From: Sphaerisporangium fuscum
GTDB lineage: Bacteria > Actinomycetota > Actinomycetes > Streptosporangiales > Streptosporangiaceae
Assembly: GCF_018531465.1 (NCBI RefSeq)
Contig: NZ_JAHDTF010000021.1
Coordinates: 124,001-188,000, forward strand
Length of the DNA: 64,000 bases
Direction: 5' to 3'
Both the position numbers and the translations under genes were made by a program. Shown here piece by piece: positions 1 to 7,079 of the stretch (positions are counted from its first letter, which is position 1; each line of letters starts with the position of its first letter). Below the pieces are notes generated by a model that made no database searches, was not told where the DNA came from, and saw only the letters and a program-made list of their open reading frames with translations.

Positions 1-215
1 TCGCGCTCGTCGCGGCCTACGGCCTGGGCATGGCGGCCACCCTGACCGCCACAGGGCTGCTGCTGGTGAAGCTGGCCGCCCGCCTCGACCGCCTGGCGGC
101 CGTCCGCAGGGGCTTCACCGCCCGCCTCGCGGGCCTCGCCCCACTGGGCACGGCCACCATGGTCGTCGTCCTCGGCGCCGGCCTCGCCGTACGCAGCCTC
201 GCCGGCGCCGTCTGA
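1..215 (+). CDS. C-terminal fragment of a membrane transporter, possibly NicO/RcnA-type nickel/cobalt permease
   Basis: The frame is open from the window edge and ends at a TGA at 213-215, so only about 70 residues are visible. They form two hydrophobic segments, AAYGLGMAATLTATGLLLVK and a second one ending in VVLGAGLAVRSLAGA, joined by an arginine-rich loop. The small-residue segment resembles the last helices of actinobacterial NicO-family metal permeases. The family call is from memory of such C-termini; only the membrane nature is directly visible. It converges on the small gene at 220-414 with a 4-base gap. Confidence 0.5.
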   Translation, partial: ALVAAYGLGMAATLTATGLLLVKLAARLDRLAAVRRGFTARLAGLAPLGTATMVVVLGAGLAVRSLAGAV

Positions 216-219
216 GCCT

Positions 220-414
220 TCACCTCAGAATGCCGTGCTCGCGGCGGATCTCGTGGGCCGTCTGCCTGATCCGGTCCTCGGTCTGGAGGAGACGGGCCTC
301 GGCCTCCTCGGTGCGGGCCTCGGCGGCCATCGCGCGGTTGCCGGTGGTCGCGCCCAGGCGCCGCTTGGCCCGGGCCTTGAGCTCGCGAAGCTTCCACTTG
401 TCGATCAGGCTCAT
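220..414 (-). CDS. CsbD-like small charged stress protein
   Basis: This encodes 64 residues, rich in Ala, Glu, Arg and Lys and with no Cys or membrane segment. The run KARAKRRLGATTGNRAM followed by an Ala/Glu-rich helix matches the general pattern of CsbD-like proteins, which are small hydrophilic helical proteins induced by stress. An ATG at 414 is preceded at good distance by AGGGAGG (about 423-429, minus strand), which fixes the start; the longer open frame to 717 only runs through the tandem repeat. The molecular role of CsbD proteins is not established. The gene is divergent from the hydrolase at 1127 across a 700-base spacer. Confidence 0.6.
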   Translation of the reverse strand: MSLIDKWKLRELKARAKRRLGATTGNRAMAAEARTEEAEARLLQTEDRIRQTAHEIRREHGILR

Positions 415-549
415 CGCGCTCGGCCTCCCTTGACATCGTCCTGTTCCCGGACCCGCCACTGCCCCGAGATCGCCGGGCCAATCGCCGTACGACGGCGCCG
501 GCATCGCCGTACCCCTTCTCGCCGCCCCGGCGCCGAACAGCGAGCGACC

Positions 550-1050
550 ACGAGAGACGGCCGCGGCGCCACGCGCGCAACCCATCACCGGAACCGCCAC
601 CGACCACGAGAAACGGTCACCACACCACCCCCGAAACCCGCCACCGGAACCGCCGCGACCACGAGAAACGGTCACCACACCACCCCCGGAACCCACCACC
701 GGAACCGCCGCGAACACGAGAAACGGTCACCACACCACCCCCGGAACCCACCACCGGAACCGCCGCGAACACGAGAAACGGTCACCACACCACCCCCGCA
801 ACCCACCACCGGAACCGCCGCGAACACGAGAAACGGTCACCACACCACCCCCGCAACCCACCACCGGAACCGCCCCGACCACGAGAAACGGTCACCACAC
901 CACCCCCGCAACCCACCACCGGAACCGCGCCGACCACGAGAAACGGTCACCACACCACCCCCGGAACCACCACCGGAACCGCCAGCAACCACGAGAAACG
1001 GTCACCACACCACCTCGAAACCCGCAAGCGACCACGAGAGGCGGTCGCCG
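550..1050. repeat. 55-bp tandem repeat array (minisatellite) in a divergent intergenic region
   Basis: The motif ACGAGAAACGGTCACC recurs at 606, 661, 716, 771, 826, 881, 936 and 991, exactly 55 bases apart. Degenerate copies flank the array at 550 and 1034. Many units also contain CCGGAACC twice. Because 55 is not a multiple of three, an open frame through the array gives three rotating low-complexity peptides, which argues against coding. It fills most of the 712-base gap between the divergent genes at 414 and 1127; I see no other gene there. Confidence 0.9.
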
Positions 1051-1114
1051 CGCCACGTGGGTACCGGGCGCCGGAGGGGGGACAGCCGTGCGGGTCGGGG
1101 CGCTGGGGCTCCTT

Positions 1115-1120
1115 TAGGAT
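1115..1120 (+). promoter_or_regulatory. -10 element of the hydrolase gene, probably leaderless
   Basis: TAGGAT ends 6 bases before the ATG at 1127. A start site about 7 bases downstream of a -10 would coincide with the ATG. No clear -35 is visible. Confidence 0.5.
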
Positions 1121-1126
1121 CGGGGG

Positions 1127-1768
1127 ATGCGGCGGGTGTTGATGTGGGTGCACGGTGGGGCGTGGATGGAGCGGCATCCCGGCGAGCGGTCCCGGGAGAT
1201 CATGGCCGCACACGGTCTGGAGGTCGTGCCGGTCACCCACCGTCTGAGCGGCGAGGCCCCCTGGCCCGCCCAGCTCGACGACATCCGTGACGAGGCACGG
1301 AAGATCCGCGCCGAGCGTCCCGGCGTGCCGCTGCTCGTCGCGGGAAGGTCCTCGGGAGCCCACCTGGCCCTTCACCTGGGCCTGCGGGGCGTCGACACCC
1401 CCGACGACATCGCGGCCGTCATCGCCTGCTCGCCCCCCGTGGACCCGCTGGCCGCCGACTGGCCCGAATGCCGGGCCGAGGACAGCCCATGGGCCCGGCT
1501 GCTCGGTCACGTCCCCGCCGCCGGCGACGAACCGACCGCCGACGCCACTCCCACCAACCATGTGGGCAACGGCGTGCCCGTGCTGCTCCTCCACGGCGCC
1601 GACGACCCGGTGGTCCCGCCGACCCAGACCCTCGACCTCGCCAACGCCCTGCTCGCCTCGGGCCACCCCGTGACGGCCTACCTCGCCCCGGGCGACCACG
1701 ACGTCGACCTGGCCAGGGACGACGTGCGCCAGGTGATCGCCTCGTTCCTCAACGGTCCCGGGGCCTGA
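1127..1768 (+). CDS. small alpha/beta-hydrolase (esterase/dienelactone-hydrolase-like)
   Basis: The 213-residue protein has the features of a compact alpha/beta hydrolase. There is a WVHGGAW oxyanion loop near the N-terminus, a GRSSGAH nucleophile elbow (catalytic Ser), HGADDPVVP containing the acid, and GDHDVD near the C-terminus containing the catalytic His. The order and spacing fit a carboxylesterase or BD-FAE-like hydrolase of minimal size with no lid domain and no signal peptide. The substrate cannot be told. The last codons (SFLNGPGA plus stop) form the first unit of the 32-bp tandem array that follows. Start chosen at the ATG placed 6 bases after a TAGGAT box. Confidence 0.8.
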   Translation: MRRVLMWVHGGAWMERHPGERSREIMAAHGLEVVPVTHRLSGEAPWPAQLDDIRDEARKIRAERPGVPLLVAGRSSGAHLALHLGLRGVDTPDDIAAVIACSPPVDPLAADWPECRAEDSPWARLLGHVPAAGDEPTADATPTNHVGNGVPVLLLHGADDPVVPPTQTLDLANALLASGHPVTAYLAPGDHDVDLARDDVRQVIASFLNGPGA

Positions 1769-1904
1769 CCACTTCGTTCCTGAACGGTCCCGGGGCCTGA
1801 CCGCTTCGTTCCTGAACGGTCCCAGGGCCTGACCGCTTCGTTCCTGAACGGTCCCAGGGCCTGACCACTTCGTTCCTGAACGGTCCCGGGGCCTGACCGC
1901 TTCG
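1745..1904. repeat. 32-bp tandem array that duplicates the hydrolase 3' end
   Basis: Units beginning TTCCTGAACGGTCCC start at 1745, 1777, 1809, 1841 and 1873, exactly 32 bases apart, with only one or two substitutions each. The first unit is the last eight codons and stop of the hydrolase gene, and each later unit carries its own copy of GGGGCCTGA or CAGGGCCTGA including the TGA. A partial sixth unit begins at 1905. Confidence 0.92.
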
Positions 1905-1942
1905 TTCGCGTCCGGCGGCGTGCCGCCGGGCCTCGGGACCGG

Positions 1943-3199
1943 TCAGGAGAAGACCCGCCGGCGCAGTGCGGGCAAGCGGCTCGCCGTACGCAGGAACGAT
2001 TTGAAGCCGGCCCTCGCCATGGCGCTGCCGCCGACGAACTGCTTGGCCGCCCGCAGGGAGTCGCGCACGGCGGCGAAGCCGTACTCTCTCATCTCGGCCT
2101 CGTAGGCGGCGATCGCCTCGACCGGATCCTTGCCGCCGGTCAGGGCCAGGCAGAGCAGGCGGGCGTCGCGCAGCGCGGTGTTGGCGCCGATGCCGCGCAT
2201 GGGCGTCATGCTGTGAATCGCGTCGCCGAGGAGCGTGACGGTGGTCGCGGCCCACGGGGCGACGGGCACCGAGGTGCGGATCGGCAGCAGCGACACGGCC
2301 TCGGGGTGGGACATCGTGACCAGCATGCGCAGGTCGGGATGCCAGTCGCCGATCAACGCCGCCACAGTGTCCCGGAGCCGCTCCCCTGACATCGTCGAGA
2401 CATCGTCCGGCATGCGCCCGTCCGCCGCCCCGTACGCCCACAGGATGTAGCTGCTGGAGTTGTCGAACAACGCTCCTCCCGTCTCCGTGGCGCCGATGCC
2501 CCCTGGCAGCACCACCGGATCCTCGCCGAGGTCGTGCGGGGCGATGAAGAAGCCCGCGCCGGGCGGGGGGATGATGCTGTTCGGCCCCTCCCACAGGCGC
2601 GGCGTGAGCGCGGACCTGGCGTGCTCGGTCAGCGGGAACTTCCCCGCCACCGTGAGGATGCCGGTGTCGACGCGCCGGGCGTGCGGAAGGTACTGCCTTC
2701 TCACCGGGGAGTTCCCACCGTCGGCTCCGACGACGATGTCCGCCGTCGCGCTGGAGCCGTCGGCGAAGTGCAGCCGGATCGGACCGTCCTCGGTACGTTC
2801 GTAGCGTTCGAAGGTCTTGCCGAAGCGCACCACCTCGTCGAGCCCGGTCAGCAGGACCTGCCTGAGCGTGATGCGGCTGACCGAGTGGTGGTTCTCGGCC
2901 GGGTCGTCCGAGTGTTCCGTCCGGAGGACGAGCAGTTCCTCCAGTTGTTCGGTGAGGAAGCCGAAATCCTGGCCGCCTGTGCCGGTAGTGGCCAGGAACG
3001 CCTTCCAGAGCTCGGAGGGCAGGCAGTCGTGCAACGCCCGCGCCCCGTGGGGATCGATGTGGACGCGGTACCCCTGGAGTCGATCTTCTGGTGTGCGGTC
3101 GCGCTCGTAGACCGTCACGTCCATGCCTGCCTTGTGGAGTCCCTGGGCGAGGCAAAGCCCTCCCACGCCACCGCCGATGACCGCTATGCGAAGGTTCAT
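1943..3199 (-). CDS. FAD-dependent aromatic-type monooxygenase
   Basis: The 418-residue protein has the three signatures of the group A flavoprotein hydroxylase fold. They are an N-terminal GGGVGGLCLAQGL dinucleotide-binding loop ending in an acidic strand (VYERD), a central GADGGNSPVRRQ motif, and GDAIHSMTPMRGIGANTALRD binding the flavin pyrophosphate, split here as GDAIHSMTP and GIGANTALRD. Such enzymes hydroxylate small aromatics or inactivate xenobiotics using NAD(P)H and oxygen. ATG 3199 is preferred over the upstream in-frame ATG at 3259, because the latter would place the operator palindrome inside the gene; a GGTGA at 3211-3215 precedes 3199. The gene is divergent from a TetR gene, which probably represses it. 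The substrate is unknown. Confidence 0.82.
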   Translation of the reverse strand: MNLRIAVIGGGVGGLCLAQGLHKAGMDVTVYERDRTPEDRLQGYRVHIDPHGARALHDCLPSELWKAFLATTGTGGQDFGFLTEQLEELLVLRTEHSDDPAENHHSVSRITLRQVLLTGLDEVVRFGKTFERYERTEDGPIRLHFADGSSATADIVVGADGGNSPVRRQYLPHARRVDTGILTVAGKFPLTEHARSALTPRLWEGPNSIIPPPGAGFFIAPHDLGEDPVVLPGGIGATETGGALFDNSSSYILWAYGAADGRMPDDVSTMSGERLRDTVAALIGDWHPDLRMLVTMSHPEAVSLLPIRTSVPVAPWAATTVTLLGDAIHSMTPMRGIGANTALRDARLLCLALTGGKDPVEAIAAYEAEMREYGFAAVRDSLRAAKQFVGGSAMARAGFKSFLRTASRLPALRRRVFS

Positions 3200-3210
3200 G
3201 ACTCGACTAT

Positions 3211-3245
3211 CACCCGTACGGTTGATTGTGTCAACCGTACGGGTG
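3211..3245. promoter_or_regulatory. perfect 15-bp inverted repeat, likely TetR operator
   Basis: CACCCGTACGGTTGA at 3211-3225 is repeated as its exact reverse complement at 3231-3245, with a 5-base spacer. It lies between the divergent monooxygenase and TetR genes and overlaps the Shine-Dalgarno region of the monooxygenase. A weaker related half site (CATCCATACGGATG) follows at 3253-3266. The next bases hold a TACCGT box 6 bases before the TetR ATG. Confidence 0.85.
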
Positions 3246-3285
3246 AAACAGTCATCCATACGGATGAAAGTGCTACCGTTGGTCC

Positions 3286-3879
3286 ATGAGACGTCCAGCC
3301 GGAGAGCGACGGCGTGATCCCGAGCGCACGAAGGAACGCATCCTGCGCGCCGCGGTCGAGGAGTTCGGCGCCAAGGGATTCGCCGGCGCCCGGGTGAGCG
3401 ACATCGCGGCCAACGCGGGAGTGAACAAGCAGCTCATCTCCTACTACTTCGGCGGAAAAGAGGGTCTCTACCGCGAGCTCACCGGTCAGTGGCAGAGCTC
3501 GGAGGGCACGTTCGCCGCCCGCTCGGCGTCGCTTCCCGAGCTCGCCGCCTCCTACGTCCGCGGCAACGCGCAAAACCGCGACTTCGCCAGGATGCTCGTC
3601 TGGGATGGGCTCACCGACGACGGCGGCGCGCTACCTGAAGGGTTCGCCGACGACATGCGGCGCAACCTCGAAGACCTGCGACGCCGGCAGGCCGAGGGCG
3701 AGTTCCCCGCCGACCTCGATCCCGCCTGCCTGCTACTGGTGTTGTTCGCCGCCGCCGGCGCGGGCGTCGCCCTTCCCCACCTCGTCCGCGCGGTCTGCGA
3801 CACCGACCCCGGCTCGGAGGAGTTCACCGAGCACTACGCCGAGCAGGTCAGGCGCCTGGTGGCGCACCTCCGGGTCTGA
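3286..3879 (+). CDS. TetR/AcrR-family repressor
   Basis: The 197-residue protein opens with a basic tail and a canonical TetR DNA-binding domain. The segment RILRAAVEEFGAKGFAG is followed by the helix-turn-helix VSDIAANAGVNKQLISYYFG and then KEGLY. The remaining all-helical part is the ligand and dimer domain. It is divergent from the flavin monooxygenase, and the spacer contains a perfect operator-like palindrome, so autoregulation and ligand-relieved repression of the monooxygenase are likely. ATG 3286 lies 6 bases after TACCGT and has no Shine-Dalgarno, so it may be leaderless. The stop codon abuts the convergent gene at 3880. Confidence 0.88.
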   Translation: MRRPAGERRRDPERTKERILRAAVEEFGAKGFAGARVSDIAANAGVNKQLISYYFGGKEGLYRELTGQWQSSEGTFAARSASLPELAASYVRGNAQNRDFARMLVWDGLTDDGGALPEGFADDMRRNLEDLRRRQAEGEFPADLDPACLLLVLFAAAGAGVALPHLVRAVCDTDPGSEEFTEHYAEQVRRLVAHLRV

Positions 3880-4677
3880 TCACTTCTTGGTGCGCTGGGG
3901 CTCGCCGCTCCAGGCGGACGGGAGGTCGTGGCGGCCGGAGACGAACTCCTGCACGGCGATCTTCACCTTGATGACCGGCCGCCGCCAGCGGGTCTCGCGG
4001 TGGACGGCCCTGGCCATCTTCGACGGGCGCGGCCTGCGGGCCCCGGGGGCGAAGAACCAGCGCGCCCACGGCGACCCGGGACGCGCCAGGCGCACGGCCC
4101 CGACGATCAGCAGGAAGGGCACGAACAGCCCCACCAGGCCGGTCCAGATCTTCCCCTTCAGCAGCGTGACGACGGCCAGCACGAGGTTGGCGACCAGGAC
4201 GAGGACCGCCGTCCACCTGCCCGCCGGGGACGGCTCGGGGGTCTCCCACCCGAGGGGGCGCAGGCCGAGCAGCAGAAGCACCGTGACGGCGATCGCGACG
4301 AAAACGGCGTCCACCGACGTGCGTCCCTCCTCCGACCAGTAAACGTCGCGCAGGTGCAGGATCAGCGCGAACTCGTCCAGCACCAGGGCGGCCCCCACCC
4401 CGAAGACGGCGGCGGTGAAGGCGTACCAGCCGGGCGAAAGGCCCGCGGTGACCAGCCCGGCGACGCCGCCGAAGAGCATGAGCACCACGCCGAAGACCAC
4501 GTGGTGCACGTGGACGTCGCCGACGCTCACGTCGCGGAACCAGCCGACCCTGGCCCTGATCAGACGGACGTTGACGCGCGTGAAGAGAAACGTGACGATC
4601 AGCGCCACGACGAAGCAGAAGAGCGGCAGCCGACCGCTGTCGATGATCCGCTCCTGGAACCAGCTCCCCACAGACAT
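3880..4677 (-). CDS. conserved multi-pass membrane protein of unknown function
   Basis: The 265-residue protein has about seven hydrophobic segments. The first follows a short N-terminus (PLFCFVVALIVTFLFTR), and the last ends near residue 205, followed by a basic cytoplasmic tail. A conspicuous histidine/acid motif, VGDVHVHHVVFG, sits just before the second helix, with a further LDEFALILHLRDVYW downstream. Such histidines inside membrane helices can bind metal or substrate, but I do not recognise a characterised family. The gene converges base-to-base with the TetR gene and is followed upstream by 187 bases with no gene. Confidence 0.6.
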   Translation of the reverse strand: MSVGSWFQERIIDSGRLPLFCFVVALIVTFLFTRVNVRLIRARVGWFRDVSVGDVHVHHVVFGVVLMLFGGVAGLVTAGLSPGWYAFTAAVFGVGAALVLDEFALILHLRDVYWSEEGRTSVDAVFVAIAVTVLLLLGLRPLGWETPEPSPAGRWTAVLVLVANLVLAVVTLLKGKIWTGLVGLFVPFLLIVGAVRLARPGSPWARWFFAPGARRPRPSKMARAVHRETRWRRPVIKVKIAVQEFVSGRHDLPSAWSGEPQRTKK

Positions 4678-4864
4678 CCCCCACTACCGATGCTACGGTC
4701 CCCGCCGACAGTGATCCCCGGTCGCGAGCCCGGCCATCCGGCCCCCGGACGACCGCCCGGCAGCGCCGGTGCAGATCAGGACATGTACGGCATGACGTCC
4801 CCGCCGCGGGAACTTCACGGATTTTGACGCGATATCTCGCCGGTCGCCGGGACTTCGGCGATTT

Positions 4865-5587
4865 TCAGGCGAGGAAGCCGCGCAGGAGCGCCGCGGTGCC
4901 CTCCAGGTGTTCCATCACGGCCCGCCTCGCGCCCTCCTGATCGCCCGCGAGGATCGCGGTGACCATGGCGGCGTGCTGGGCGGCGGCGTGCTCGATGTTC
5001 GGGCCGAGCACCGGGATGGCGTTGAGCAGGTCGGTGACCCGGAGCCGGGCGTCGGCGCCGGTGGCGGCCAGCAGCGCCGAACCGGTGAGTTCGGCGATCG
5101 ACAGGTGGAAGGCGGTGTCGAGCCGCCGGTAGTCGGCGGGCGCGGCCTCGTTGACGTCCGCCAGGCGCCGCTGGAGCGTGTCGCGCTGCTGCTCCGTCAG
5201 CTCCATCGAGGCGAGGACCTGGGCGGCGCCGCACTCGACCGCCATGCGGAAGGTCAGGGCGTCGTCGAGATCTTCGGGCCCCATCCGGTTGACCGCCCGG
5301 CGCAGGTCGCCCTGCCGGGGCCGCGGCGGCTCGTACACCACGAACGCGCCACCGTACCGGCCGCGCCGCACGTCGAGGTACCCCGACTCCTGCAGCGCGC
5401 GGATCGCCTCCCGCAGGGTCACCCTGCTGATGCCGAGCTGGGCGGCGAGGTCGCGCTCGGCGGGGAGCTTCTCGCCGGGCGCCACCACGCCCAGCTTGAT
5501 GGCCTGGAGCAGCCGTTCGACGGTCTCCTCGAAGGCGTTGCCCGCCCGCACGGGACGGAGGAACGTGACGAGCTGCGGCTCGCCCAT
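4865..5587 (-). CDS. FadR-subfamily GntR regulator of the adjacent gamma-glutamyl operon
   Basis: This encodes 240 residues. An N-terminal winged helix covers roughly residues 15-85 (LGVVAPGEKLPAERDLA, then ISRVTLREAIRALQESG). It is followed by an all-helical FCD-type sensor domain containing the conserved Arg and His positions (FRMAVECGA, DTAFHLSIA, EHAAAQHAAM) that bind metal and carboxylate ligands in this class. ATG 5587 is preceded by GGGAGGAA; an extra TTG codon immediately upstream is unlikely to be the start. It is divergent from the GlnA-like gene and probably represses that operon until an amine-derived metabolite binds. Confidence 0.85.
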   Translation of the reverse strand: MGEPQLVTFLRPVRAGNAFEETVERLLQAIKLGVVAPGEKLPAERDLAAQLGISRVTLREAIRALQESGYLDVRRGRYGGAFVVYEPPRPRQGDLRRAVNRMGPEDLDDALTFRMAVECGAAQVLASMELTEQQRDTLQRRLADVNEAAPADYRRLDTAFHLSIAELTGSALLAATGADARLRVTDLLNAIPVLGPNIEHAAAQHAAMVTAILAGDQEGARRAVMEHLEGTAALLRGFLA

Positions 5588-5697
5588 CAATTCCTCCCCA
5601 CGCCGAACGCCAATGGTACGAGATTAGCCCGTTTGGCCGCTTTCGGGGCTCGCACCGTTGACGCGGGGCGGTCGCTGGTGCTTGCATGCGTCCAATG

Positions 5698-5711
5698 GTC
5701 TGATTCCAGAC
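5698..5711. promoter_or_regulatory. putative FadR-type operator upstream of the GlnA-like operon
   Basis: GTCTG and CAGAC form a 5-bp inverted repeat with a 4-base spacer. The left half extends to TGGTCTGA, which resembles FadR-family half sites of the TGGTnnnACCA type. It lies 20 bases upstream of the GTG at 5732. Confidence 0.5.
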
Positions 5712-5731
5712 TTTTAACGGGAGGGAGCGCC

Positions 5732-7078
5732 GTGCTCACCGTCGACCAACTGCGTGAACATGTGTCCGCCGGGCGGGTGGACACCGTGATTCTGGCCATC
5801 GTCGACATGCAGGGACGCCTCCAGGGCAAGCGGCTGTCCGCCCGGTACTTCCTGGACGAGGTCGTGCACCACGCCGCCGAGGGATGCAACTACCTCCTCG
5901 CCGTGGACATCGACATGAACACCGTCGACGGTTACAGCATGTCGTCGTGGGAACGCGGATATGGCGACTTCGTCATGCGGCCCGACCTGTCCACGCTGCG
6001 CCTGGTGCCGTGGCAGGAGGGCGCCGCCATGCTGATGGCCGACCTGGTCTGGGAGGACGAGACCGACGTCGCCGCCTCCCCCCGCCAGATCCTGCGCGCG
6101 CAGACCGACAGGCTCGCCGAGCGCGGCTGGACGGCGTTCGTCGGCACCGAGCTGGAGTTCGTGGTCTACAACGACAGCTACGAGAGCGCCTGGACCAAGG
6201 CCTACCGTGACCTGACGCCCGCCAACCTCTACAACGTCGACTACTCCCTGCTCGGCGGCGCCCGGGTGGAGCCCCTGCTGCGCCGGATCCGGCTCGGCAT
6301 GGAGGGCGCCGGCATGTACGTCGAGTCGGCCAAGGGCGAGTGCAACCTCGGGCAGCACGAGATCGCGTTCCGCTTCGCCGACGCGCTCACCACCTGCGAC
6401 AACCACGCCATCTACAAGAACGGCGCCAAGGAGATCGCCGCCCAGGAGGGCATGTCGATCACCTTCATGGCCAAGCCGAACCAGCGCGAGGGCAACTCCT
6501 GCCACATCCACATCTCCCTGCGGGACGGCGCGGGCGAGCCGGTGATGGCCGGGAAGGGACGCCACGGGCTGTCGCCGGTCGGCGAGCACTTCATCGCCGG
6601 GCAGCTCGCCGCCATGCGCGAGCTCACGCTGATGTTCGCGCCGAACATCAACTCCTACAAGAGGTACGTCGCCGGGAGCTTCGCGCCGACCGCGGTGAAG
6701 TGGGGCGTGGACAACCGCACCTGTTCCCTGCGGCTGGTCGGGCACGGGCCTTCGCTGCGGGTGGAGAACCGCGTCCCGGGCGGGGACGTCAACCCCTACC
6801 TCGCCGTCTCGGCGCTGATCGCCGCCGGCCTGCACGGCATCGAGAACGAACTGCCGCTGGAGGAGGCCTACACCGGCAACGCCTACGCCGCCGGCGCGGA
6901 GACCGTGCCGGCCACACTGCGTGACGCGCTCTCCCTGTGGGAGGGCTCGCAGATCGCGAAGATCGCGTTCGGCGACCAGGTCGTCGAGCACTACGCGAAC
7001 AACGCCCGGGTCGAGCTGGCCGCCTTCGACGCGGCCGTGACCGACTGGGAGTTGTTCCGGGGATTCGAGCGGATGTGA
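5732..7078 (+). CDS. glutamine-synthetase-like gamma-glutamyl-amine ligase (PuuA/GlnA3/GlnA4 type)
   Basis: The 448-residue protein carries glutamine synthetase catalytic motifs: GTELEFVVY (metal Glu), SAKGECNLGQHEI, GNSCHIHISL (His), and the arginine-containing SLRLVGHGPSLRVENRVPGG with NPYLAVSALIAAG. It lacks the extended C-terminal region and adenylylation tail of true GlnA. Relatives attach glutamate to polyamines (PuuA, GlnA3) or ethanolamine (Streptomyces coelicolor GlnA4). The following ALDH, SDR and PuuD-like genes strongly support an amine-degradation role over ammonia assimilation. Start GTG 5732 follows GGGAGGGAG; the much longer open frame upstream overlaps the divergent regulator. 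The amine specificity is not decidable here. Confidence 0.85.
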   Translation: MLTVDQLREHVSAGRVDTVILAIVDMQGRLQGKRLSARYFLDEVVHHAAEGCNYLLAVDIDMNTVDGYSMSSWERGYGDFVMRPDLSTLRLVPWQEGAAMLMADLVWEDETDVAASPRQILRAQTDRLAERGWTAFVGTELEFVVYNDSYESAWTKAYRDLTPANLYNVDYSLLGGARVEPLLRRIRLGMEGAGMYVESAKGECNLGQHEIAFRFADALTTCDNHAIYKNGAKEIAAQEGMSITFMAKPNQREGNSCHIHISLRDGAGEPVMAGKGRHGLSPVGEHFIAGQLAAMRELTLMFAPNINSYKRYVAGSFAPTAVKWGVDNRTCSLRLVGHGPSLRVENRVPGGDVNPYLAVSALIAAGLHGIENELPLEEAYTGNAYAAGAETVPATLRDALSLWEGSQIAKIAFGDQVVEHYANNARVELAAFDAAVTDWELFRGFERM

Positions 7079-7079
7079 C

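Noticed and set aside
550-1050. CRISPR array
   Set aside because: Units are contiguous 55-bp near-identical copies with no unique spacers between them, and no cas genes are near.
235-1290. A long plus-strand frame of 351 codons through the 55-bp repeat array
   Set aside because: It exists only because the repeat has no stop in that frame; the peptide is rotating Pro/His/Arg repeats, there is no ribosome site, and it overlaps the CsbD-like gene and the hydrolase start.
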